A stretch of DNA of 7,201 nucleotides from Myxococcales bacterium. GTDB lineage: Bacteria; Myxococcota; Polyangia; Fen-1088. The stretch lies in NCBI GenBank assembly GCA_003157315.1, contig PMJE01000593.1, forward strand, positions 3,873 through 11,073, in the 5' to 3' direction. The notes beneath the pieces were generated by a model. It made no database searches and had not been told where the DNA came from. It saw only the letters and a list, made by a program, of their open reading frames with translations. Within the stretch, counting starts at the first letter, position 1. Every line of letters begins with the position of its first letter. The position numbers and the translations under genes were made by a program. This document shows, piece by piece, positions 1 through 6,243 of this stretch.

Positions 1-1215
1 GGGGCAGCTATCCAGCTCATCCGGAATGCCGTCCTTGTCGTTATCCGGATCCGGGCAACCGTCCTCATCCTCGAAGCCGTCGTAGTCCTCTGGATCGTCG
101 GGGCACTTGTCGACATCGTCCTTGATGCCGTCGCCGTCCCGATCGCCGATGCCAGGCTCGAAGATGAAGCCCACGAACAAGCGGCCCTTGGCCGCCCCAT
201 AAGAGCTGGGCATAATCTGGTAACCACCGCCCGCCTCGAAAAACGAGTTGGTAGCCAGATACAGCTTGATGCCCGCGATGGCCTCGCCGCCCGGCTTCAT
301 CGACGAGCCGTCGCTGCCATCTACTAGGTTGAGCTTCTTCGAGTTGAGTCCCCAGAAGCCGTAGACCTCGCCCACCAGATCGAAGCGGAACGGCACCAGG
401 CCCCAGGCCACGCCCAGACCACCCAAGAGTTCGTTGCCCACCTTGATCCCCTGTTCGTTGTTGGGCTGTGTGTTGCCCGTAGTGGGCCGATAGAAGTAGT
501 CGGAGGTATCTCTGAAGGTGGACGCTCCCTTGGTACGAATTCTGGCACCCACGTTGATCGCAGTTCGCAGCACTCCGTAGCGGCCCCAGTTGGCGTCCAC
601 CACTGCCGAAGGCTCGAAGATGAACTGGCCCTCGCCCATGAAGTGGCTTTTGTCGCCCGTGGGCAAGACCAAGCCGGGTATCAGACTGACCCCGATCTTC
701 TTTCGGCTGGGATTGATGAAGCGAATCTTGGGTTGAATGACCAGATCCCCGATCCCTTGCGAATCCATCTGATTGGGCGTGTCTCCGTTGATCACGCCGG
801 GGTTTTGCGTGGGGGTGCCTTCGCCGGTGAGCACGACGATTGGCAATTGCAGGCCGAGCTGCAGGCCCAGGTGGTCTCCCTGCAAGAGACCGACGGCCGC
901 CTGTAAGGTGGTCGTGATCAGATTGTTGACGGTGATGACCGAACTGGTCGTGGTATTGGGAATCACCCCCTGAAACTGCAGAGGCTTCCACGCGATGGTG
1001 GTGATCAATCCGAAGGAAAAATCGAGCGGCGCCAGAACCTGAGCGCCGTTCAGGGTGAAGTATCCCTTCGAGTCGGCCGCTGGCCGGAACAACTGGAGAT
1101 CGATCGGAGCATTCTTGAGCCCAGGTGTGGGCTGCGCCTGAGCCGGCGTCGCCGAGGCGAGGCTGAGCAAAGCCGTCGTGAGTGCGAGACCGAACATGTG
1201 CTTGCGAAAATCCAT
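1..1215 (-). CDS. Outer-membrane beta-barrel protein with TSP3 repeats (OmpA-family type), 3' end outside window
   Basis: The frame is open for 405 codons from ATG 1213-1215 to the left edge, with no stop, so the C-terminus is missing. A GGAG ribosome site at 1222-1225 lies six bases before the ATG and supports this start over the next ATG at residue 7. Residues 1-28 form a signal peptide: a basic start (RKH), a hydrophobic stretch, then a likely cut after AQA at 25-27. Residues 30-355 are rich in alternating polar and hydrophobic strands with Gly and aromatic residues, as in outer-membrane barrels. Residues 358-405 hold about three TSP3 calcium-binding repeats, such as DRDGDGIKDDVDKCP, each Asp-rich and ending in CP. 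In myxobacterial relatives this layout usually continues into a peptidoglycan-binding OmpA domain. That domain would lie outside the window and is inferred. The ligand or transport role is unknown. Confidence 0.88.
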   Translation of the reverse strand, partial: MDFRKHMFGLALTTALLSLASATPAQAQPTPGLKNAPIDLQLFRPAADSKGYFTLNGAQVLAPLDFSFGLITTIAWKPLQFQGVIPNTTTSSVITVNNLITTTLQAAVGLLQGDHLGLQLGLQLPIVVLTGEGTPTQNPGVINGDTPNQMDSQGIGDLVIQPKIRFINPSRKKIGVSLIPGLVLPTGDKSHFMGEGQFIFEPSAVVDANWGRYGVLRTAINVGARIRTKGASTFRDTSDYFYRPTTGNTQPNNEQGIKVGNELLGGLGVAWGLVPFRFDLVGEVYGFWGLNSKKLNLVDGSDGSSMKPGGEAIAGIKLYLATNSFFEAGGGYQIMPSSYGAAKGRLFVGFIFEPGIGDRDGDGIKDDVDKCPDDPEDYDGFEDEDGCPDPDNDKDGIPDELDSCP

Positions 1216-1288
1216 GCGTTTCTCCGTCGGGTACGAAGCGGGTGGGTCCTGCTGCCAACACAACGAGCGTTCGCGGGGCACCGGCACC

Positions 1289-1317
1289 TATATATCAGTG
1301 GGCGGATCTCTGGTAAA
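1289..1317 (-). promoter_or_regulatory. Candidate sigma-70 promoter for the TSP3 outer-membrane protein
   Basis: Read on the minus strand, a -35-like TTTACC (1312-1317) is followed by exactly 17 bases and a -10-like TATATA (1289-1294). Each box matches the consensus at four of six positions. Transcription would start near 1282, giving a leader of roughly 67 bases before the ATG at 1215. It is the only AT-rich patch in this GC-rich spacer. Spacing and location are good, but box matches are moderate and no transcript evidence exists. Confidence 0.4.
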
Positions 1318-1342
1318 GGGGCGCGATTCAACCGTGAACGCT

Positions 1343-1360
1343 GCCCTGGCCTCCCAGGGC
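1343..1360. repeat. Perfect 7-bp inverted repeat between two minus-strand transcription units
   Basis: GCCCTGG (1343-1349) and CCAGGGC (1354-1360) are perfect inverted copies around a four-base loop. The repeat lies between the stop of the small gene ending at 1481 and the candidate promoter at 1289-1317. It could be a stem that helps end the upstream transcript, or an operator for the downstream promoter. No T-run follows on the minus strand, so a classic intrinsic terminator is not supported. The rest of 1216-1480 shows no gene. Confidence 0.3.
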
Positions 1361-1480
1361 GATTCGACCACTGCCACGGCCGGCGTCGCGCGGAACGCCA
1401 AGAATCACGGCTGGTTACGCCGATGGGGATGGTTGGCGGGTTGGCCCCCGGCGCACGCCCAGAACGGCACTCTGAAAGGG

Positions 1481-1759
1481 CTAGGAGAGAATTCCGGTAA
1501 GTTGGCGGACGATCCCGGCTCGAATACTGCCTCCCAACGGCCCCAGCAGAAAACCCAGGTCAAGCGCGACGCGAACCTGGGTGTCCTCCACCTCCAGAGC
1601 GGCCTTCAGCCCCTTGCGTGTGACGATCAGCCGGGTTTCACCATCCCAAAGACAGGTTGCGTTATACTCCCGCTCCAAGCGGGAGGTTGCGCCCATGATG
1701 CGGGTCCGGGCCTCATCGCGCGACAGGCGATGGGGAATGTCGACATTCACTCTCGGCAT
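1481..1759 (-). CDS. Polyhydroxyalkanoic acid system family protein (PHA_gran_rgn-like), 92 aa
   Basis: A 92-residue protein with the layout of the small family named putative polyhydroxyalkanoic acid system protein (Pfam PHA_gran_rgn). An opening strand and His-Leu-Ser motif (VNVDIPHRLS, 4-13) leads to a helix with an EAR motif, then W38-D-G, a two-strand section, and a late VRVALDLGFLLGPLGG stretch (62-77) before an amphipathic C-terminal helix. Members are found near polyester-granule genes in some bacteria, but their biochemical role is poorly known. ATG 1757-1759 was chosen because the family begins directly with this strand. A GTG at 1775-1777 would add six residues, and neither start has a strong ribosome site. 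It lies 39 bases after the thioesterase stop, so it is probably co-transcribed with it. The family call rests on recognised sequence style, and no phaC or phasin gene is visible here. Confidence 0.72.
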   Translation of the reverse strand: MPRVNVDIPHRLSRDEARTRIMGATSRLEREYNATCLWDGETRLIVTRKGLKAALEVEDTQVRVALDLGFLLGPLGGSIRAGIVRQLTGILS

Positions 1760-1798
1760 GCGCTTGTACTGTAGCACGGAGTCATCCGAACAGAAGCA

Positions 1799-2188
1799 TC
1801 AGGGGCGCAGGCGCTCGGAGAGCGCCGCCGGGAACTCCCGGATGTCGCCCTGCTTGTCTACACAGGCGTGCACGGTGTGGCCGGTGGCCAGCAGGTCATT
1901 GCCGCGCAACACCCTGTATTCAAAGCGCAGGGACGCGCGCCCCAACTCGGCCAGCGTGGTCTCGACGACCAAGATGTCGTCATAGACGGCAGGCCGCTTG
2001 TAGTTGACCTTGGCCTCGACGACCGGCAGGTAGATGCTGTGCGTGCTCTCCACATCGCGCCAGCGCGCGCCCTTCTCGCGCAGAAAGTCATTGCGGGCCG
2101 CCTCGAAAAAGCGCAGGTAGTTACCATAATACACGACGCCCATCTGATCGGTGTCGCCGTAGATCACGCGAATTTCAGTCTTGGCCAT
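1799..2188 (-). CDS. Acyl-CoA thioesterase, hot-dog fold, YbgC/4-hydroxybenzoyl-CoA thioesterase family
   Basis: A full-length 129-residue single hot-dog domain, the usual size for this family. The N-terminal signature YGDTDQMGVVYYGNYLRFFE (10-29) matches the YbgC/4HBT active-site segment. Asp14, the second Asp of DTD, is the expected catalytic residue, followed by the Gly-Val-Val-Tyr helix start. The enzyme would hydrolyse acyl-CoA thioesters in the cytoplasm to free acid and CoA, but the chain length or aromatic preference cannot be read from sequence. The start at 2186-2188 is fixed by AGGAGG at 2193-2198 four bases upstream and by the family's N-terminus. A longer in-frame version reaching 2278 would run into the divergent gene and is not needed. 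No tol-pal genes adjoin it, unlike ybgC in enterobacteria. It is probably the first gene of a two-gene unit with the small PHA-system protein. Confidence 0.88.
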   Translation of the reverse strand: MAKTEIRVIYGDTDQMGVVYYGNYLRFFEAARNDFLREKGARWRDVESTHSIYLPVVEAKVNYKRPAVYDDILVVETTLAELGRASLRFEYRVLRGNDLLATGHTVHACVDKQGDIREFPAALSERLRP

Positions 2189-2216
2189 TTGCCCTCCTGG
2201 GTAGGCGGAATATAGA
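2189..2216. promoter_or_regulatory. Compact divergent promoter region with shared AT-rich -10 patch
   Basis: Only 37 bases separate the two divergent start codons. The sole AT-rich patch reads TATATT on the minus strand (2209-2214, five of six consensus positions) and TATAGA on the plus strand (2211-2216, four of six). A plus-strand -35-like TTGCCC lies at 2189-2194, 16 bases before its -10. No good minus-strand -35 was found. Plus-strand transcription would begin about 2223-2226, at or next to the ATG at 2226, implying an almost leaderless mRNA. This is inferred from motifs only. Confidence 0.33.
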
Positions 2217-2225
2217 CTACCGGTC

Positions 2226-2624
2226 ATGCCTCTCGTCTTCGAAGAAATCCACACGGCCCCCGACAAGAAACACGTCAATCAGGAGTGGTTCATCCTGGCC
2301 AACACAGGTGCCGCGCCGGTTAGCACGGCCGGCCTGCAGGTCATCGTGAGCATGCCGGGCAAGCGCGGTTCAGTCATGGGTCAGATCGACCCGGGCTTCC
2401 TTCTGCAGCCAGGCGAGAAAATACTCATCGTGAGCGGCGTTCCCGGGAAGGTTTCCCAAGGCGATCCTCCGGTGCGGGAGGGAATGCGCACCTACCATCT
2501 GTTTCAGCGTGAGGGCCTCCTGCGTGGCAGCGGGACAACCCTGCGCTTCGCCATGAACCAGGTGGACATCGCCCGTGTCACTTTTGACCGCGAGGCGCCC
2601 AACGGGGTAGCCGTGGCCAAGTGA
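2226..2624 (+). CDS. Small lamin-tail-domain-like protein of unknown function, 132 aa
   Basis: A 132-residue protein resembling a stand-alone lamin-tail (LTD) immunoglobulin-like beta domain. The segment NQEWFILANTGAAPVSTAGL (18-37) follows the LTD pattern of Asn-x-Glu-Trp-x-x-x-x-Asn-Thr-Gly followed by Val and Gly. LLQPGEKILIVSG (59-71) matches the typical strand with Leu-x-Pro-Gly-Glu. LRFAMNQVDIARVTFD near the end looks like the last strands. No signal peptide or membrane segment is visible, so it is probably cytoplasmic, whereas many bacterial LTDs sit in large secreted proteins. The ATG 2226 is used because the domain starts soon after it. No ribosome site lies at normal distance, only a weak GGCGGA about 16 bases upstream, which fits a leaderless start. 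Its function is unknown. It is divergent from the thioesterase and convergent with frr. Confidence 0.72.
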   Translation: MPLVFEEIHTAPDKKHVNQEWFILANTGAAPVSTAGLQVIVSMPGKRGSVMGQIDPGFLLQPGEKILIVSGVPGKVSQGDPPVREGMRTYHLFQREGLLRGSGTTLRFAMNQVDIARVTFDREAPNGVAVAK

Positions 2625-2626
2625 CG

Positions 2627-2648
2627 CCGCGGCTTCTTGCCGCCGCGG
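2627..2648 (+). terminator. GC-rich hairpin just after the LTD-like gene
   Basis: CCGCGGC (2627-2633) pairs perfectly with GCCGCGG (2642-2648) across an eight-base loop, starting three bases after the TGA stop. Position and stability suit transcription termination or 3'-end protection. There is no T-run after it, so an intrinsic terminator is not proven. Confidence 0.35.
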
Positions 2649-2663
2649 ATCGAAGCTAGCTAT

Positions 2664-2779
2664 TTCTCACAGAGACACAGAGGCCGCAGAGGCGGAGGAG
2701 AAAGGGATGGGTTTGATACAGCGCAGTCCAAATCCTTTCTTCTCATCCGATCTCTGTGCCCTCTGTGCCTCTGTGTGAA
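2664..2779. repeat. 116-bp imperfect inverted-repeat element built of CACAGAG units
   Basis: The outer 28 bases (2664-2691 and 2752-2779) are inverted copies, identical at 24 of 28 positions. Each arm contains three roughly 9-base units of the CACAGAG / CTCTGTG type. Homology continues inward with gaps (CGGA, GAGAAAGG and TTTG blocks) to about 50 bases per arm, leaving a short central loop around 2716-2729. The transcript of either strand would fold into a long hairpin. It contains no plausible gene. It lies between two convergent genes, the usual site for dispersed intergenic palindromes or non-autonomous mobile elements, and could also act as a two-way terminator. I recall similar CTCTGTG-type arms as dispersed repeats in other environmental bacteria, but this was not searched. 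Confidence 0.82.
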
Positions 2780-2800
2780 CTCGGTGGCCAGCACCAAAGT

Positions 2801-2821
2801 GGATCGCGTTCCGCGAGATCC
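2801..2821 (-). terminator. Hairpin directly after frr, candidate end of the rpsB operon
   Basis: On the minus strand GGAT then CGCG pair with CGCG then ATCC around a GAA triloop, with a two-base bulge at 2816-2817. This makes an eight-base-pair stem starting three bases past the frr TAG codon. Only a short TTT follows (within ACTTTGG), so it is a weak intrinsic terminator at best. Together with the inverted repeat beyond it, it plausibly ends the translation-gene transcript. Confidence 0.4.
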
Positions 2822-2824
2822 TGG

Positions 2825-4310
<1,486 letters not shown>

Positions 4311-4970
4311 CTAGGCCTGGCCGGCCTGGCGCTTCACCTCTTCGACGAAATCGTCGGTGCGCTTGGCCAGACCCTCGCCTACCTCGTAGCGCATGAAGCG
4401 CCGGATCTTGATGTTTTCGCCGATCTTCCCAATCAGGTCGGTGAGCAGGCCGCGGATATCCTTTTTGCCCTCGCTGTCCCGCATCCAAATCTGATCGAGA
4501 AGGCAAACCTCTTTGAACCACTTGCCCATCTGGCCCTCGACGATCTTCTGCAGCACCGGCTCGGGCTTGTTCTGCTGGCGCGCCAGCTCCAGGCGAATGG
4601 AACGCTCTTGCTCGATGACCGCCGCCGGAATTTCATCCTGCGACACATACTGCGGGCTCATGGCCGCCACCTGCATGGCGACCTCGCGCGCAAAGGCCTG
4701 GAAATCGGCATTGCGTGACACGAAGTCGGTCTCGCAGTTCACCTCGACCAAGACGCCGATGCGCGATCCATGCGTGTAGCCCGCTACTACGCCCTCGGCC
4801 GCAATACGCGTGGCCTTCTTGGCAGCCTGGGCGACGCCCTTCTTGCGCAAGTACTCGACCGCCTTCTCCATGTCGCCACCGCACTCCTGCAGGGCCTTCT
4901 TGCAATCGGACATGCCGGCCTGGGTGCGCTCGCGCAGGTCCTTGATCATTTGGGTAGAAATCTCGCTCAT
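4311..4970 (-). CDS. tsf: Translation elongation factor Ts, short form
   Basis: EF-Ts of 219 residues, the nucleotide exchange factor that releases GDP from EF-Tu in the cytoplasm. The N-terminal UBA-like three-helix domain (1-55) carries LRERTQAGMSDCKKAL (12-27). The core follows, with the VEVNCETDFVSRN signature (75-87), whose TDFV (81-84) contacts EF-Tu, and later KEVCLLDQIW (153-162). The long C-terminal subdomain region of the 280-residue E. coli type is reduced, as is usual for short-form EF-Ts in many bacteria. The ATG 4968-4970 has AGGAGA about nine bases upstream. The gene sits 35 bases after the rpsB stop. Its TAG stop (4311-4313) is the only in-frame barrier between this frame and pyrH. 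The sequence shows nothing unusual in the protein itself. Confidence 0.98.
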   Translation of the reverse strand: MSEISTQMIKDLRERTQAGMSDCKKALQECGGDMEKAVEYLRKKGVAQAAKKATRIAAEGVVAGYTHGSRIGVLVEVNCETDFVSRNADFQAFAREVAMQVAAMSPQYVSQDEIPAAVIEQERSIRLELARQQNKPEPVLQKIVEGQMGKWFKEVCLLDQIWMRDSEGKKDIRGLLTDLIGKIGENIKIRRFMRYEVGEGLAKRTDDFVEEVKRQAGQA

Positions 4971-5005
4971 CTCAATTGTCTCCTGCTACCTTCAAAAACC
5001 GGGAC

Positions 5006-5944
5006 TTACTTCTCGCCTTCGTCCCCGGGGGACGCGGCTGCTTCTGGCTCGGGCATGTCGCCTCGCCGGCGTGACACGACCTCGACCCGGGGGCCTTCGC
5101 CGCCGGACGACACCCGGATGGTCTGCACCTCTCCCTCGCCCTCTCCCTGAGCGTGCGCGGCGGTGGCCCGCTCACGCGCCAGCTTCTGGCCGAGAATGCA
5201 GGCATCAGCCACCTTGGTGGCGAACAGGCGGATGGCCCGAATGGCGTCGTCGTTGCCAGGAATAGCGTACTCGATCAGGTCAGGGTCGCAGTTGGTGTCC
5301 ACCATGGCCACGATGGGGATCTCCAGCTTGCGCGCCTCGCTCACCGCGATGTGCTCCTTGACCACGTCGACGATGAACACCGCACCGGGCAGCTCACCCA
5401 TAGCCTTGATGCCACCCAGCGCCTTTTCCAACTTCTCCTGCTCGCGCGTGATGTTGATGACCTCTTTCTTGGTCAGGCGCTCGAAGGTCCCGTCGGTTCC
5501 CATCTTCTCGATGGCCTGCAAGCGCTCGATGGAGGCCTTGACAGTGTGGAAGTTGGTCAGCGTGCCACCCAGCCAGCGGTTGGTAACGTAGAACTGGCCA
5601 GAGCGCTGCGCTTCATCGCGAACCACATCCTGCGCTTGCTTCTTGGTACCCACAAACAGCACCGGCTTGCCGTCCCCGACGGTCTTGACCAGAAAGTCGA
5701 AGGCGCGCCGAAAGGCTTTCACCGAGTACTGCAGGTCGATGATGTGGATGCCGTTGCGGGCGCCGAAGATGAAAGGCTTCATCTTGGGGTTCCAGCGCTT
5801 GGTCTGGTGGCCGAAGTGAACTCCTGCCTCCATCATGTCGCGCATACTCAGCGGCGTGTCGATGGCCGCCATCGGGTTCTGCGTCTCGGGAACTGATGGC
5901 GGGGCCGCAGGCGCGGCCGCCTGGCCGGTGTCGATCGTGTCCAT
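5006..5944 (-). CDS. rpsB: 30S ribosomal protein S2 with terminal extensions
   Basis: Ribosomal protein S2, bound on the solvent side of the 30S subunit near S1. The core (about 31-258) includes [20 protein letters not shown] (38-57), [14 protein letters not shown] (58-71), [10 protein letters not shown] (96-105), [11 protein letters not shown] (122-132) and [20 protein letters not shown] (214-233). ATG 5942-5944 is used because AAGGAA lies just upstream. This gives a 24-residue Ala/Pro-rich extension before Met25, an alternative start without a ribosome site. The tail from about 259 to 312 is rich in Glu, Gly and Arg and looks disordered. Length is 312 against about 240 in E. coli. It is the first gene of the cluster with tsf, pyrH and frr, divergent from the inositol synthase gene. 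A leader hairpin upstream may allow autoregulation by S2. Confidence 0.97.
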   Translation of the reverse strand: MDTIDTGQAAAPAAPPSVPETQNPMAAIDTPLSMRDMMEAGVHFGHQTKRWNPKMKPFIFGARNGIHIIDLQYSVKAFRRAFDFLVKTVGDGKPVLFVGTKKQAQDVVRDEAQRSGQFYVTNRWLGGTLTNFHTVKASIERLQAIEKMGTDGTFERLTKKEVINITREQEKLEKALGGIKAMGELPGAVFIVDVVKEHIAVSEARKLEIPIVAMVDTNCDPDLIEYAIPGNDDAIRAIRLFATKVADACILGQKLARERATAAHAQGEGEGEVQTIRVSSGGEGPRVEVVSRRRGDMPEPEAAASPGDEGEK

Positions 5945-5997
5945 GTTTTCCTTTCGCGTTGTTGTCCGCCGCCAACGTCATCGAAGGCCGAAGACCG

Positions 5998-6017
5998 CCC
6001 GGACGTCTCCGTCCGGG
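5998..6017 (-). promoter_or_regulatory. Leader hairpin with GAGA tetraloop upstream of rpsB
   Basis: CCCGGACG (5998-6005) and CGTCCGGG (6010-6017) form a perfect eight-base-pair stem. On the minus (rpsB mRNA) strand the loop is GAGA, a GNRA-type tetraloop, which is a stable and common protein- or RNA-contacting fold. The stem begins 53 bases before the rpsB ATG. There is no T-run, so it is not a plain terminator. S2 leaders regulate rpsB-tsf in other bacteria, and that role here is inference. Confidence 0.45.
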
Positions 6018-6066
6018 TCGGCACGCGCGGCCCACTCGGTCAGCGTGTGGTGTTGAAAGCGCCAAG

Positions 6067-6098
6067 TTCTTACCACATTCCCAACACCTGTGTGACAA
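6067..6098 (-). promoter_or_regulatory. Weak candidate promoter for the rpsB cluster
   Basis: On the minus strand TTGTCA (6093-6098) matches the -35 consensus at five of six positions. The region 17 to 20 bases downstream (GTGGTAAGAA, about 6067-6076) holds only a poor -10. If used, transcription would start near 6060 and include the GAGA-loop hairpin in a leader of about 115 bases. The AT content is locally raised, but the -10 is unconvincing. Confidence 0.22.
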
Positions 6099-6146
6099 AT
6101 GATGCGATTTTCTTGGGATCGCGGTTCGGCCCGCCGCTTGCTAGTC

Positions 6147-6158
6147 ACGCGATCGCGT
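6147..6158. promoter_or_regulatory. Perfect 12-bp palindrome in the divergent rpsB/inositol-synthase intergenic region
   Basis: ACGCGATCGCGT is a perfect palindrome about 86 bases before the inositol synthase start, in a region without genes. A second perfect palindrome, CGTGCACG, lies at 6178-6185. Either could be an operator for a dimeric regulator. Short GC-rich palindromes also arise by chance, and no clear promoter was found beside them. The remainder of 5945-6243 shows no gene. Confidence 0.25.
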
Positions 6159-6243
6159 CTTGCTGCGGGGTCTGCATCGTGCACGCCCCGCGACAAGCGC
6201 TGCGCCCCACGCGGGCTCAGCACAGCAAAGGAGAATCATTCGC

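Noticed and set aside
65..1261. A 398-codon open frame on the minus strand over the TSP3 protein gene
   Set aside because: It is out of frame with the signal-peptide and TSP3 reading, lacks domain features and is full of Arg, Gly and His as expected of a shadow in GC-rich DNA.
1382..1399. A 5-bp inverted repeat (GGCGT/ACGCC) after the PHA-system gene
   Set aside because: The stem is short, the loop is eight bases and no T-run follows, so it is not distinguishable from chance in GC-rich DNA.
2189..2278. A longer thioesterase start giving 30 extra N-terminal residues
   Set aside because: It would overlap the divergent gene, and the ATG at 2188 has a near-perfect ribosome site and fits the family N-terminus.
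2667..2779. CACAGAG/CTCTGTG repeats considered as a CRISPR array
   Set aside because: The units are about 9 bases, nearly contiguous and arranged as an inverted pair. There are no spacers of 25-40 bases and no cas genes.
5153..5896. A 247-codon plus-strand frame, antisense to rpsB
   Set aside because: It is a mirror frame of S2, with His, Leu and Asp-rich low-information sequence and no ribosome site.
6053..6081. A plus-strand TTGAAA considered as the -35 of an ino1 promoter
   Set aside because: No acceptable -10 occurs at 15-19 bases (CATTCC at 17), and it would leave a leader of about 155 bases.
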